DNA of 64,000 nt, from contig NZ_JAAGPD010000026.1 of NCBI RefSeq assembly GCF_017104565.1, positions 62,001 through 126,000 of the forward strand, written 5' to 3'. Source of the stretch: Paraburkholderia sp. Tr-20389. GTDB taxonomy: Bacteria; Pseudomonadota; Gammaproteobacteria; Burkholderiales; Burkholderiaceae. Below the pieces are notes generated by a model. It saw only the letters and a list, made by a program, of their open reading frames with translations. It was not told the origin of the DNA and did not search any database. Positions 47,913-58,054 of the stretch are shown one piece after another. The number at the start of each line of letters is the position of its first letter. The first letter of the stretch is position 1. Made by a program: the position numbers and the translations under genes.

Positions 47913-48398
47913 ATGGCCAGAAACCTTACTCCCACTCCTAAGCAGGTACCCGCGCCGACAACGCTCGACGACACCGACCGCATGCTGCTCGCGAGCCTCG
48001 CCGACGACGCGCGCCAGCCCGTCAGCGAACTCGCGCGCAATGTCGGCCTGTCGGCGCCCGCGACGGCGGACCGCTTGCGGCGCCTCGACACGCAAGGCGT
48101 GATCGAACGCTTCACCGTGCAACTCGATCCGCGTGCGCTCGGCTACACGCTGCAGGCAATCGTGCGCGTAAAGCCGCTGCCGGGGCAGCTGCATCTGGTG
48201 GAAGAGGTGATACGGCGGATTCCAGAGTTCGTCGAATGCGACAAGGTGACGGGCGACGACTGTTTCATTTGCCGCCTGTATCTGCGCTCGATCGATCAGC
48301 TCGACGAGATCCTGTCGAAAGTGACCGAGCGTGCGGAAACGAGCACGGCCATCGTCAAGTCGACGCCGGTGCCGCGGCGCCTGCCGCCGCTCGCCTGA
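47913..48398 (+). CDS. Lrp/AsnC family transcriptional regulator
   Basis: A 161-residue feast/famine regulator. The N-terminal HTH reads LDDTDRMLLASLADDARQ and ELARNVGLSAPATADRLRRL; the RAM effector domain (FTVQLDPRALGYTLQAIVRV, then CDKVTGDDCFICRLYLRS) follows. It probably senses an amino acid and controls the divergent EamA exporter. The ATG at 47913 follows GAAGGTC; an alternative ATG at 47871 would add 14 residues. Confidence 0.88.
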   Translation: MARNLTPTPKQVPAPTTLDDTDRMLLASLADDARQPVSELARNVGLSAPATADRLRRLDTQGVIERFTVQLDPRALGYTLQAIVRVKPLPGQLHLVEEVIRRIPEFVECDKVTGDDCFICRLYLRSIDQLDEILSKVTERAETSTAIVKSTPVPRRLPPLA

Positions 48399-48428
48399 TC
48401 CGGAGGGTGGCGCGGGCGCAGAACGAAA

Positions 48429-49319
48429 TCAAAGCTCGACGGCTTCGAAGAACGACAGCATTTCCGCGACCAGTTCGGCGGGCGCTTCTTCTGGGATGTA
48501 ATGACCGCACGCCAGCGAGCGTCCGCTGACATCGCGCGCGACCTTGCGCCATTCGGCGATCGGCTCGAAGCACTTCTCGATCACGCCTTCCGCGCCCCAC
48601 AGCACGCGCAGCGGACACGCGATCTTGTGACCGCGCTCGATATCCGCCCGATCATGCTCGAGGTCGATGGTCGCCGACGCACGGTAGTCCTCGCACATCG
48701 CATGCACGGCGCCCGGCTGCCGCAACGCGTTGCGGTACTCGGCGAGCACCTCGGGTGCGAACGGCGCGAGCCCCGCGTGACGGCTGCCCATCACGCGGTC
48801 GACGTAGACATCGGGATTGCCTTCGATCAGCGTCTCCGGCAGCGGCTCGGGCTGGATCAGAAGGAACCAGTGGAAATACGCCGTCGCGAAGGCACGGTCG
48901 GTGGCTTCGTACATCGCGAGCGTCGGCGCGATGTCGAGCAGCATCAGACGTTCAACGGAATCGGCGAAATCGAGCGCCATCCGGTGCGCGACGCGCGCGC
49001 CGCGGTCGTGCGCGCAGACGAGAAAGCGCTCATAGCCGAAGTGGCGCATCACGGCGACCTGATCGGCGGCCATCGCGCGTTTCGAATACGGTGCGTGCGT
49101 CTCATCGCTCGGCGGTTTCGCCGACGCGCCATAGCCGCGCAGGTCCGTCGCGATCACGGTGAAATGCTCGGCGAGCTGCGACGCGCATCGATGCCAGATC
49201 AGATGGCTCTGTGGGTGACCGTGCAGCAGCAACAAAGGCGGCCCCGCTCCGCCCTTGACTCCAAAGATATCGACGTCGCCGGCTGTGACCCGAAACGGAG
49301 TGAAGTCTGCGAAGGGCAT
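48429..49319 (-). CDS. Haloacetate (fluoroacetate) dehalogenase-like alpha/beta hydrolase
   Basis: A 296-residue alpha/beta hydrolase whose nucleophile is Asp105 in CAHDRGARVAHRM, not Ser, the mark of haloalkane/haloacetate dehalogenases and epoxide hydrolases. Compared from memory with fluoroacetate dehalogenase FAcD of Burkholderia sp. FA1, every key residue has a partner: Asp105, Arg106 and Arg109 (carboxylate binding), Asp129 (LLDIAPT), His150-Trp151 and Tyr212 (halide pocket), and His273 (CGHYIPE). It may hydrolyse fluoro- or chloroacetate to glycolate. The start MPFADFTPF at 49319 gives the family length. It is monocistronic, between an Lrp gene and a nitronate monooxygenase gene. Confidence 0.8.
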   Translation of the reverse strand: MPFADFTPFRVTAGDVDIFGVKGGAGPPLLLLHGHPQSHLIWHRCASQLAEHFTVIATDLRGYGASAKPPSDETHAPYSKRAMAADQVAVMRHFGYERFLVCAHDRGARVAHRMALDFADSVERLMLLDIAPTLAMYEATDRAFATAYFHWFLLIQPEPLPETLIEGNPDVYVDRVMGSRHAGLAPFAPEVLAEYRNALRQPGAVHAMCEDYRASATIDLEHDRADIERGHKIACPLRVLWGAEGVIEKCFEPIAEWRKVARDVSGRSLACGHYIPEEAPAELVAEMLSFFEAVEL

Positions 49320-49580
49320 GTCAGGTCTCGTTCTCGTTGTAAGTCTGGGCATTGTAGAAGGCCGGCATGTCGCTACGAGTGGGATAGCCCACGCTTTCGT
49401 AGAACCTGAACTCTCCTTCGAACGGCAATCCGCAGGTATCACATCCGAGACTCGCCTATAATCGAACGATCGTTCTTAATTTGCGCCGACTGTTTGGACC
49501 GAAAAACCGGGAATTGCAGCCGCTACACTCATATCGCCGGGCATCGGATGCACCGGCACGTCGATCAGGAGACTCGCATC

Positions 49581-50540
49581 ATGGCATTGCCCGCCGTCCT
49601 GCAGCACCTCAGCTTACCCGTCGTCGCTTCGCCGATGTTCATCGTCAGCTATCCGGAACTCGTGCTCGCGCAGTGCAAGGCGGGGATCGTCGGCTCGTTT
49701 CCGGCGCTCAACGCGCGTCCCGCCGAACTGCTCGACGAATGGCTGACGCAGATTCAGGCATCGCTGGCCGAGCACAAGGCGGCGAACCCTGACGCCGTCA
49801 TCGGGCCGATTGCGGTGAACCAGATCGTGCATCAGTCGAATGCGCGCCTCGAACACGATATCCGCGTATGCGTCGAGCACAAAGTGCCGATATTCATCAC
49901 GAGCCTGCGTGCGCCCGCGAAGGAAATCGTCGATGCCGTGCACAGCTATGGCGGCATCGTGCTGCATGATGTGATCAATCTGCGTCACGCGCAAAAGGCG
50001 CTGGATGCCGGCGTCGACGGCCTGATTCTCGTCGCGGCGGGCGCAGGCGGTCACGCGGGCACGACGTCGCCGTTCGCGCTGGTCGGCGAGGTGCGGCGAA
50101 TGTTCGACGGCCCGATCGTGCTGTCGGGTTCGATCGCGAACGGCGGCTCGATTCTCGCCGCGCAGGCGATGGGCGCCGATCTCGCGTACATGGGCACGCG
50201 CTTCATCGCGACGAAAGAAGCGCACGCCGTCGAGGACTACAAGCAGGCGATCATCACCTCGAATTCCGCCGACATCATCTACACGAACCTCTTCACGGGT
50301 GTGCACGGCAATTACATCCGCGAGAGCATCGTGAACGCGGGCCTCGATCCCGATGCGCTGCCCGAGTCGGACAAGACGAAGATGAACTTCGGCAGCGACA
50401 AGGCGAAGGCGTGGAAAGATATCTGGGGCGCGGGCCAGGGCGTCGGCCTGATGCACGATGTGCCGAGCGTCGCCGAACTCGTCGCGCGACTGAAAGACGA
50501 GTATGAGACGGCGAAGGCGCGGTTGGGGATCGGCCGCTGA
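49581..50540 (+). CDS. NAD(P)H-dependent flavin oxidoreductase / nitronate monooxygenase family
   Basis: A 319-residue FMN TIM-barrel protein of the nitronate monooxygenase / 2-nitropropane dioxygenase family. Motifs include PVVASPMFIVSYPELV at the start, the LVAAGAGGHAGTTSPFAL active-site segment, GPIVLSGSIANGGSILAAQAMGADLAYMGTRF and DIIYTNLFTGVHGNY. Members oxidise alkyl nitronates, including toxic propionate 3-nitronate, or act as enoyl reductases. CAGGAG precedes the ATG at 49581. A strong terminator follows. Confidence 0.88.
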   Translation: MALPAVLQHLSLPVVASPMFIVSYPELVLAQCKAGIVGSFPALNARPAELLDEWLTQIQASLAEHKAANPDAVIGPIAVNQIVHQSNARLEHDIRVCVEHKVPIFITSLRAPAKEIVDAVHSYGGIVLHDVINLRHAQKALDAGVDGLILVAAGAGGHAGTTSPFALVGEVRRMFDGPIVLSGSIANGGSILAAQAMGADLAYMGTRFIATKEAHAVEDYKQAIITSNSADIIYTNLFTGVHGNYIRESIVNAGLDPDALPESDKTKMNFGSDKAKAWKDIWGAGQGVGLMHDVPSVAELVARLKDEYETAKARLGIGR

Positions 50541-50558
50541 CCTTTCAATGAATCCATG

Positions 50559-50590
50559 AAAAGGCCGCGTGTGTTCGACGCGGCCTTTTT
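50559..50590. terminator. Bidirectional terminator, nitronate monooxygenase/icmF
   Basis: AAAAGGCCGCGT (50559-50570) and ACGCGGCCTTTT (50578-50589) with a 7-base loop. Flanking A and T runs make it work for both convergent genes. Confidence 0.88.
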
Positions 50591-50606
50591 GTTTGGCAGC
50601 GGCACA

Positions 50607-53600
50607 TCACATGTTGCGTCGGTACTGGCCACCCACCTCGAACAGAGCATGCGTGATCTGTCCGAGCGAACAGACACGCACCGCATCCATCAGCACGGCG
50701 AACACGTTTTGATCGTCGATGACTGCACGTTTCAGACGTTCGAGCGTGGCGGGCGTGTCGCTTTCATTGCGCGACTGGAACGTGCGCAAGCGCGCGAGCT
50801 GTCCCTGCTTCTCGTCTTCCGTAGAACGCGCCAACGCGATCGGCGGCGGCGCATCGTGCGCATGCGCACCGAGGAACGTATTCACGCCGACGATCGGATA
50901 CGAGCCATCATGCTTGCGATGCTCGTACAACATCGACTCGTCCTGGATCCGGCCGCGCTGATAGCCCGTCTCCATCGCGCCGAGCACGCCGCCGCGCTCC
51001 GTCAGCCGGTCGAACTCGGCCAGCACGGCGGCTTCGACGAGATCGGTCAGTTCGTCGATGACGAAGCTGCCCTGATTCGGATTCTGGTTCTTGGCGAGCC
51101 CCCATTCGCGATTGATGATCAGCTGGATCGCGACCGCACGGCGCACGGAGTCTTCCGTCGGCGTGGTGATCGCTTCGTCGAACGCGTTCGTGTGCAGCGA
51201 ATTGCAGTTGTCGTAGATCGCGATCAGCGCCTGCAGCGTCGTGCGGATATCGTTGAAATCGATCTCTTGCGCGTGCAGGCTGCGGCCCGATGTCTGCACG
51301 TGATACTTCAGTTTCTGGCTGCGCTCGTTCGCGCCGTATCGATCGCGCATCGCGACCGCCCAGATGCGCCGCGCGACACGGCCGAGCACCGTGTATTCCG
51401 GATCCATGCCGTTCGAAAAGAAGAACGACAGATTCGGCGCGAAGTCGTCGATGTCCATGCCGCGCGCGAGATACGCTTCGACGTACGTGAAGCCGTTCGC
51501 GAGCGTGTACGCGAGCTGCGAGATCGGGTTCGCACCCGCCTCGGCGATGTGATAGCCGGAAATCGACACCGAATAGAAATTGCGCACGCCGTGTTCGACG
51601 AAATACGCCTGAATGTCGCCCATCACCTTCAGGCTGAACTCCGTCGAGAAGATGCAGGTGTTCTGGCCTTGATCTTCCTTGAGGATGTCGGCCTGCACCG
51701 TGCCGCGGACGTTTTCGAGCGCGAAACGGCGCGCGGCATCGAGTTCGTCTTGCGAAGGCTCGCGTTCTTGCTGCTGCGCTTTCGCATGCGCGAGCGCGAT
51801 CTGCTGATCGATCGCGACATTGAAGAACATCGCGAGTATGGTTGGCGCGGGACCATTGATCGTCATCGACACCGACGTCTCCGGCGCACACAGGTCGAAG
51901 CCGTCGTAAAGCGTCTTCATGTCGTCGAGTGTCGCCACCGACACACCCGAGTTGCCGACCTTGCCGTAGATATCGGGCCGCTCGTGCGGCTCTTCGCCGT
52001 AGAGCGTGACGGAATCGAACGCCGTCGACAGACGCTTTGCAGGCATGCCCTCGGACAACAACTTGAAACGCCGGTTGGTGCGAAACGGATCGCCCTCGCC
52101 CGCGAACATGCGCGTCGGGTCTTCGTTCTCGCGGCGGAACGGAAACACGCCCGCAGTGAACGGGAAATAGCCAGGCAGATTGTCGAGCATCAGCCAGCGC
52201 AGTATTTCGCCGGGATCCTTGTACGCCGGTAACGCGACTTTGCGGATCTTCGAACCCGACAGCGTTTCGACAGTGAGTGCGGTGCGGATTTCTCTGTCGC
52301 GAATCTTCACGACATGTTCGTCGCTGGAATACGCGGCAACCGTCTTCGGCCACGCCTCCAGCAGCGCCTTTTCGCGCTCGCCCAATTGCGACGTGCGCGC
52401 ATCGATCAGCGAGTCGAATGCGGATATATCCGGCACGCTGCCGTTCGCGTCGTTCAACATGCGACGCGCTTCACCGAGTTGCCAGCGCTCGCGCGCGAGT
52501 TGCGACTGAGTTTCGGCGCGTTCGCGATACGCGCGCACCGTCAGCGCGACATCCGACAGATAACGCACGCGCGCAGGCGGCACGATGGCGTTGCGGCCCG
52601 TCGAGTGCCGCAAACCTTCCAGCTTCGGCAAGCGTCGGTCGCTTTCGCGCAGGCCGTGATCGCGCAGCGCCGCGGCGATGTGTTGGTACACAGCAGTTAC
52701 GCCGTCGTCGTTGAATCGCGACGCAATCGTACCGAACACAGGCATTTCATCTATCCTGGCGGTGAACTTTTGCTGGTTACGCTGCACCTGTTTCGCGACG
52801 TCACGCAGCGCGTCGGCGGCACCCTTGCGGTCGAACTTATTGATTGCGACGACATCCGCGAAGTCGAGCATGTCGATTTTTTCGAGCTGGCTTGCGGCGC
52901 CGAACTCGGGCGTCATCACGTACAGCGACTTGTCGGCATGCGGCACGATGGCCGCGTCGCCCTGACCGATGCCCGACGTCTCGACCACGATCAGATCGAA
53001 ACCCGCCATCTTGCAGGCGTCGATCGTGTCGGGCAGCGCATCGGAAATTTCGCTCGATGCGTCGCGCGTCGCCAGCGAGCGCATGAACACCCGCGCGCCA
53101 TCGCCCCAGTCACCGATCGCGTTCATGCGGATGCGGTCGCCGAGCAGCGCGCCGCCCGACTTGCGGCGTGACGGATCGATTGCGATCACGGCGATCGTCA
53201 ACGTGTCGCCATAGTCGAGGCGAAAACGCCGGATCAGCTCGTCCGTCAGCGACGACTTGCCTGCACCGCCCGTTCCTGTGATGCCCAGTACGGGCACGCT
53301 CGCCTGTTTCGTTTGCTGTGCGTGTGCGTTGAGTTCCGCGCGAATGGCGGCGTCCAGGTCGCCCGTTTCAAGCGACGTGATCAATTGCGCGAGCTTGCGA
53401 AATGCCACGAGACGCGTGGCGCCATCCGTATCGCGGCGTAATGCGTCCTTTAGCTCACGAATCTGTTGCGACGGCTGCATCTCCGATCGCACTGTGTTGC
53501 GGCAGCGCGCGATCATGTCGTCGATCATCCCTTGCAGCCCGAGCCGCTGCCCGTCGTGCGGCGAATAGATGCGCTCGACGCCGTACTGCTGCAACGCCGC

Positions 53601-53990
53601 GATCTCCTCGGGCACGATCACGCCGCCGCCGCCGCCGAACACCTTGATGCCTTCGCCGCCGCGCTCGCGCAACAGATCGACCAGATACCGGAAGTACTCG
53701 ATGTGTCCGCCCTGATAGCTCGACACCGCGATGCCGTCCGCATCTTCCTGCAACGCGGCCGTCGCCACTTCTTCGACCGAGCGGTTGTGCCCGAGATGGA
53801 TCACCTCGACGCCGCTCGCCTGCAGGATGCGCCGCATGATGTTGATCGACGCGTCGTGGCCGTCGAACAGCGCGGCAGCCGTGACGAAACGCAAACGCCG
53901 CGACGACTGCTCGCCCGGCGCGCGCGGCACGGAAGATCGGGAAGCGTGCGCGTCGTCGCCGATGCGCTGCGGCGTGGAAAGATCAGTCAT
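50607..53990 (-). CDS. icmF: Fused isobutyryl-CoA mutase IcmF
   Basis: Adenosylcobalamin-dependent mutase that interconverts isobutyryl-CoA and n-butyryl-CoA, with its own G-protein chaperone fused between the two mutase parts. The 1127-residue protein has an N-terminal B12 domain ([10 protein letters not shown], His45 as the axial ligand), then a MeaI-type GTPase (P-loop GTGGAGKSS at 238-246, [23 protein letters not shown] at 384-387), and the large TIM-barrel catalytic domain from about residue 560 (TMFAGEGDP-like region [32 protein letters not shown]). GGGGGAG precedes the ATG at 53990. It links valine/branched acid and butyrate metabolism and needs B12. Confidence 0.93.
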   Translation of the reverse strand: MTDLSTPQRIGDDAHASRSSVPRAPGEQSSRRLRFVTAAALFDGHDASINIMRRILQASGVEVIHLGHNRSVEEVATAALQEDADGIAVSSYQGGHIEYFRYLVDLLRERGGEGIKVFGGGGGVIVPEEIAALQQYGVERIYSPHDGQRLGLQGMIDDMIARCRNTVRSEMQPSQQIRELKDALRRDTDGATRLVAFRKLAQLITSLETGDLDAAIRAELNAHAQQTKQASVPVLGITGTGGAGKSSLTDELIRRFRLDYGDTLTIAVIAIDPSRRKSGGALLGDRIRMNAIGDWGDGARVFMRSLATRDASSEISDALPDTIDACKMAGFDLIVVETSGIGQGDAAIVPHADKSLYVMTPEFGAASQLEKIDMLDFADVVAINKFDRKGAADALRDVAKQVQRNQQKFTARIDEMPVFGTIASRFNDDGVTAVYQHIAAALRDHGLRESDRRLPKLEGLRHSTGRNAIVPPARVRYLSDVALTVRAYRERAETQSQLARERWQLGEARRMLNDANGSVPDISAFDSLIDARTSQLGEREKALLEAWPKTVAAYSSDEHVVKIRDREIRTALTVETLSGSKIRKVALPAYKDPGEILRWLMLDNLPGYFPFTAGVFPFRRENEDPTRMFAGEGDPFRTNRRFKLLSEGMPAKRLSTAFDSVTLYGEEPHERPDIYGKVGNSGVSVATLDDMKTLYDGFDLCAPETSVSMTINGPAPTILAMFFNVAIDQQIALAHAKAQQQEREPSQDELDAARRFALENVRGTVQADILKEDQGQNTCIFSTEFSLKVMGDIQAYFVEHGVRNFYSVSISGYHIAEAGANPISQLAYTLANGFTYVEAYLARGMDIDDFAPNLSFFFSNGMDPEYTVLGRVARRIWAVAMRDRYGANERSQKLKYHVQTSGRSLHAQEIDFNDIRTTLQALIAIYDNCNSLHTNAFDEAITTPTEDSVRRAVAIQLIINREWGLAKNQNPNQGSFVIDELTDLVEAAVLAEFDRLTERGGVLGAMETGYQRGRIQDESMLYEHRKHDGSYPIVGVNTFLGAHAHDAPPPIALARSTEDEKQGQLARLRTFQSRNESDTPATLERLKRAVIDDQNVFAVLMDAVRVCSLGQITHALFEVGGQYRRNM

Positions 53991-54117
53991 GTCTCCCCCG
54001 GATCGAATCGTCAGTTTCGTTCGTCTCGTGCTTCGCGGGTACTGCAAGCAGTATAACGATACGACCCGATCGTCCGTGCGCCGTTCACCAGACGTGAATC
54101 GACAGACCTGGCGCGTA

Positions 54118-55056
54118 TCAGCGCAGCGCGAGCGCCTTGATCTGCTCGAGCGTCGGCCAGAGCGTCTCGCTCGAAAAACGATCCGCGATGAAATCGACGA
54201 ACGAGCGCACCTTCGCCGACAGATGCCGGCGGCTCGCATAGACGACGTGAATCGGCAGCTCGCGCGGCGGCAGTTCGTCGACCAGCAGCGGAACGAGGCG
54301 GCCGGCGGCGAGATCGTCGCCGATCACTTCGGTGCCGAGCAGCGCGAGTGCCGCGCCCTGCAACACGACGACGCGCTGCGCTTCCAGATGATTGACGATC
54401 AGATTGCCCGACAGCTTGACGCGCCCGCTCTCGGCATTCGCGCCCGCCACGAGTTCGAGCGCCGACACGCCCGCGTATTGGATGATGTTGTGGCGGGTCA
54501 GATCGGCGGCAGTTTTCGGCGCGCCATGCCGCTCGATATATTCAGGCGATGCGCATAGCACCAGATGCGCAGTCGCAACTTGCCGCGCGATCAGCGACGA
54601 CGACTTGAGCCCCGACGGCGACGCGCGTATCGCGACATCGAAGCCTTCGTCGATCAGTTCGACGACGCGGTCCGACAGCGTGATATCGACGGTGACTTGC
54701 GGATGCTGCGTCGCGTAATCGGCGACGGCGCTCATCACATGGCGTAACCCGAACGCCGATAAAGACGACACGCGCAGCCTTCCTTGCGGCACGACGCTCG
54801 CGGCGCCTACCGCCTGTTCCGCTTCGTCGAGCTCGCTCAGCACCTGGCTCAAACGCTCGTAGTATTCGCGACCCGCCTCGGTCGGCGCAACGCGGCGCGT
54901 GGTGCGATTCAACAGCCGCGCGCCGAGCTGCTGCTCGAGATGCATCACGTGCTTGCTCGCCATCGCCGCCGACATGTCCATCTTCTCCGCCGCGCCGACA
55001 AAGCTGCCGACCTCGACCACGTGGCGAAACACTTTCATGCTGACGAGGGTATCCAT
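54118..55056 (-). CDS. LysR family transcriptional regulator
   Basis: A 312-residue LysR-type regulator: N-terminal HTH ([20 protein letters not shown], then [22 protein letters not shown]) and a periplasmic-binding-like effector domain ([17 protein letters not shown] onwards, [12 protein letters not shown]). It belongs to the AaeR/DsdC-like branch with [12 protein letters not shown]. It is on the same strand as icmF, 127 bases upstream, and downstream of the porin; its target is unclear. Confidence 0.88.
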   Translation of the reverse strand: MDTLVSMKVFRHVVEVGSFVGAAEKMDMSAAMASKHVMHLEQQLGARLLNRTTRRVAPTEAGREYYERLSQVLSELDEAEQAVGAASVVPQGRLRVSSLSAFGLRHVMSAVADYATQHPQVTVDITLSDRVVELIDEGFDVAIRASPSGLKSSSLIARQVATAHLVLCASPEYIERHGAPKTAADLTRHNIIQYAGVSALELVAGANAESGRVKLSGNLIVNHLEAQRVVVLQGAALALLGTEVIGDDLAAGRLVPLLVDELPPRELPIHVVYASRRHLSAKVRSFVDFIADRFSSETLWPTLEQIKALALR

Positions 55057-55145
55057 TGCGGTCGCTCGTGATAGGAATGAATCGGACAGATTTTCGCGAC
55101 TTTATCAAGGAGCGGTCGTCAATGTGAGGAGCATGGGAACATCGG

Positions 55146-55187
55146 AAAGAAAAAAGCCCTGCGTTCGGTGAGGAATGCAGGGCTTTG
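55146..55187 (-). terminator. Terminator downstream of the porin gene
   Basis: AAAGCCCTGC (55153-55162) and GCAGGGCTTT (55177-55186) form a 10-bp stem with a 14-base loop; on the minus strand it is followed by TTCTTTC. It ends the porin message about 40 bases past its stop. Confidence 0.8.
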
Positions 55188-55228
55188 CAGGGCGCCGTGC
55201 AGACGCCGCCGCCGGAGTGACGCCGCGA

Positions 55229-56332
55229 TCAGAACTTCGCGCGCAGGCCGACGCCGGCCGTATAACCTGACGCGAGGCTCGTGTACTTGTCGTACAGGTA
55301 GGCGGCGTAGATATCGGTACGCTTGGACAGCGGATAGTCGTAGCCGATCGCCGCCGACTGATGCATCTGGTCCAGACCGCCCGAGTCGCGCGAATAGGCG
55401 TACGACGCCATCACGGTGCCCGTGCCGAGCGGCACCGAGACGCCGCCCTGGGCCGTGTTCACGTGCCAGCTGGAGAGGTCCTGGTCGTTCTTCGTGTACA
55501 TGTACTGGCCGTAGAACTTGACGTACTTGAGGTCGTACGACACGCCCACCTGGCCCACCGACTGGCTCTTCAGACCCGCAACCAGCGAACCGAGATCGGT
55601 CGGCGAGTTGTTGAAGTTCACGTACTGGAACACGCCCGTCGCCGCGAACGGACCGTGGAAGTACAGGAACTGCGCACTGTATTTCTTCGAGCCGTTGTGG
55701 TCGGCGGAATTGCCGAGTGCGTACATCGCGCTGCCCGACAGGCCGCTGAAGTCAGGCGTCGAATACTGGACCGCGTTGTTCCAGCCCGAGTCGCCGACCA
55801 CGCCCATGTCCGTCGTGTAGGTCGGGAACGTGCCCAGTCCGAGGAACACGTGATAGACCATCGGCGAGAACACGTACGAGTCGATGAACGGATTGAACAG
55901 GATCGTCGACACGAACAGTTGCGTCGTCAGACGGCCCGCCGTCACGGTGCCGTACGGCGATTCGATACCGACGTACGCGTTACGGCCGAAGAACGTGTCG
56001 CCGTCGAAGCGGCCATATTTGCCGTTCTGCGCACGGAAGAAACTTTCCAGCGTGAAGATCGCCTTGTAGCCGTTGCCCAGATCTTCCGCGCCCTTCATGC
56101 CCCAGTACGACGTCGACATACCGCCGCCCGATACGTTCCAGGCCGCCTGGCTGCCCGGGAACTTCGTTACGCCGACCCATTCGTCGACCTGACCATAAAG
56201 CTGCACGCTCGACTGCGCGAATGACGACGTCGATGCAATGGCCAGCAAGGCGCCGATGACGGTCGCCTTGAGGCTCGCTTTCGGGCTCGCCTTACGGCTT
56301 GTTCTCAGCGCACGGCTGACGGTGGTATTCAT
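55229..56332 (-). CDS. Gram-negative porin
   Basis: A 367-residue outer-membrane general porin of the betaproteobacterial OmpC/Omp38-like family. It has a long signal peptide ending in ASTSSFAQ (about residue 40), then SSVQLYGQVDEWVGV, the typical first strand. Regularly alternating beta strands follow, with GRNAYVGIESPYGTVTAGR in the constriction-loop region and the terminal aromatic motif GVGLRAKF needed for BAM-mediated insertion. AGGAGAACCC precedes the ATG at 56332. It forms a trimeric pore for small solutes; selectivity is unknown. It is monocistronic with its own terminator. Confidence 0.92.
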   Translation of the reverse strand: MNTTVSRALRTSRKASPKASLKATVIGALLAIASTSSFAQSSVQLYGQVDEWVGVTKFPGSQAAWNVSGGGMSTSYWGMKGAEDLGNGYKAIFTLESFFRAQNGKYGRFDGDTFFGRNAYVGIESPYGTVTAGRLTTQLFVSTILFNPFIDSYVFSPMVYHVFLGLGTFPTYTTDMGVVGDSGWNNAVQYSTPDFSGLSGSAMYALGNSADHNGSKKYSAQFLYFHGPFAATGVFQYVNFNNSPTDLGSLVAGLKSQSVGQVGVSYDLKYVKFYGQYMYTKNDQDLSSWHVNTAQGGVSVPLGTGTVMASYAYSRDSGGLDQMHQSAAIGYDYPLSKRTDIYAAYLYDKYTSLASGYTAGVGLRAKF

Positions 56333-56874
56333 GGGTTCTCCTGTCTTTGTCAAAAAGGGTGTGGCTGTGCGGCGGGGCGCTCGCCGGATCCGTGCTTGTT
56401 ATCCATCTGACCGTCGAGCCAATCGGGGCTGGGACAAATCTTTGCGGACCATTTTTATGGACAAAAATATCTGTGCTTATTGCGGGTATATGGGACTGAA
56501 TAGTTTGGTGAACTTTCGGCCTGATACTGGTTGCCGGCGCACCTTGTTTCCGCACCGCCGCAAAATCGCACATGTGCCTTGAAGGGCGCGGATTCTACAG
56601 CACGGCATATGCTGTGACGTGCATCAAGTGAGAATTGACGCACCGCCGCAACAAAGAGGGGATTTGATGACAAAAGACCGCGCGCTGACGAGCGATTTCA
56701 AAAAAGTGTGGCGTGCTTACGTCAGAACAACCGGCCGAATTTTGTCGGACCGTGCAGAGACAGATGAGACTAGTTAGGAGGATTTGAGAGAAGACCGATC
56801 CGGCCTCATCGTGAGACGGATGGCATAAGGCTGGAGCCGGCTTCCAGCGACAGTGCGCAGGGCGGAGAAAAGAA
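56333..56874. other. Intergenic region upstream of the porin
   Basis: About 540 bases with no supported gene. It should carry the porin promoter on the minus strand; the AT-rich part at 56445-56520 (with CCATTTTTATGG) is the best candidate, and the distance to the ATG leaves room for a leader of about 100 bases. Porin genes are often regulated by small RNAs; none is visible. Confidence 0.4.
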
Positions 56875-57495
56875 TCAGTTGCGGTAAGGTGACGAAGACG
56901 GGACGCGCGACGAGTCTCCCGGCGGACGCGGTATCTGGCGCGAGGCGCCCCGCTCTTCGTTGTAACGCGTGACGTCGTCGCGGATCGACCCGACGTGCGC
57001 CGACTGCGCATTCGACGGCGGTCGCGGCGCGTTGTGCGAATCGGTGCTGACGGGCGTGATCGCGCCCGCGTATTGCGTACCGACGTACTGCGCCGCCGGA
57101 CGGTTCCGGTAAACGTCTGACGGAACCATCATGCGCTGCGCGCCGTAGCTCGACGCATTGCCGCCCCACGCGCGGCCCGCGACCGTATCGTTCAGGCCTG
57201 CCCGACCGGACGCATTATTGCCGCGTGCGTGCGACGTGTCGTTTCGGGCATATCGGCCGGCATGGCCCGGCATCGGAATGCCGCGCGGCATATCGCGTGA
57301 AATGTTCGCGCGCGGCACCGCATTACCGTGCACGGGGCCGCCAAACGACGAACTCTGAAAACCTGTGTGGCCGCCGAATAGACCATGCCCGTCATGCTGA
57401 ACAAACGACGGTTTCGCATAGGCGAGCGACGTCAGCGCAACGACCAGCGCGCCCGCCATCCACCATTTGATCCTCGACAGCCCTACAAGCACCAT
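56875..57495 (-). CDS. Secreted low-complexity hypothetical protein
   Basis: A 206-residue protein I do not recognise. A signal peptide or anchor lies at residues 9-27 (IKWWMAGALVVALTSLAYA), probably cleaved after AYA. The mature part is rich in Gly, Ser, Asn, Arg and Pro with repeated short Gly/Asn/Arg stretches (HGLFGGHTGFQSSSFGG, RGNNASGRAGLND) and no Cys, so it is likely disordered and exported to the periplasm or surface. GCAGGTG precedes the ATG. Codon use resembles the rest of the window. The function is unknown. Confidence 0.6.
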   Translation of the reverse strand: MVLVGLSRIKWWMAGALVVALTSLAYAKPSFVQHDGHGLFGGHTGFQSSSFGGPVHGNAVPRANISRDMPRGIPMPGHAGRYARNDTSHARGNNASGRAGLNDTVAGRAWGGNASSYGAQRMMVPSDVYRNRPAAQYVGTQYAGAITPVSTDSHNAPRPPSNAQSAHVGSIRDDVTRYNEERGASRQIPRPPGDSSRVPSSSPYRN

Positions 57496-58054
57496 GTTTC
57501 ACCTGCCCGATGACCCGCCTGAGAGCCCGCCGTTCGAGCTGCGGCTGGGCTGGTTTCGGGGCTGGCGCGAGTGCGTGGAAATTCTTGCCTCGTGCGTAGC
57601 CCCATCGGCCTTCGAACAGTAATTTATTGGCGGCCCCCAAGGGTGTCGAGCCAAAATATGTTAGGTCTGCGGCACTCTTGTAACGCATTGTTACTGCGAC
57701 GTTTTTTCGCCACAAAGCTCTTGCGGGACGAGACGAAAAAGCGCTGAAAACAAGGTGCTTCGAACACCTGAATTCGTATGAACAGTGACGCAAAAAATGC
57801 GGGCTCCGCAGGCGCCATTCGAGCACTTCGTCGATACTTGAAACGTCCGTTTGGAAGATCGCCGCAGCGCCGTTCTGGATGTGGATGCAACCATACGGAA
57901 CGCGGACGCAGCCGCCTCTTTAATGCGTTTACGTAATTAATCAATTCGGTAAATGAATTTGCTTTTTCAATCGCTTTCCGCCGACAATAGTCGTTTGGCG
58001 TACGCCGACCGGCGGCGACAAGGCAATCGCGTCACCCGCACCGAGAATTAAGAG
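57496..58054. other. Intergenic region between hypothetical and BASS genes
   Basis: About 560 bases between divergent genes with no supported coding frame. Small dyads are present: GTAAC/GTTAC around GCATT (57680-57694) and AGGTG/CACCT near 57751-57767. The DNA turns AT-rich at 57920-57970, ahead of the transporter gene, and probably holds its promoter. Confidence 0.4.
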
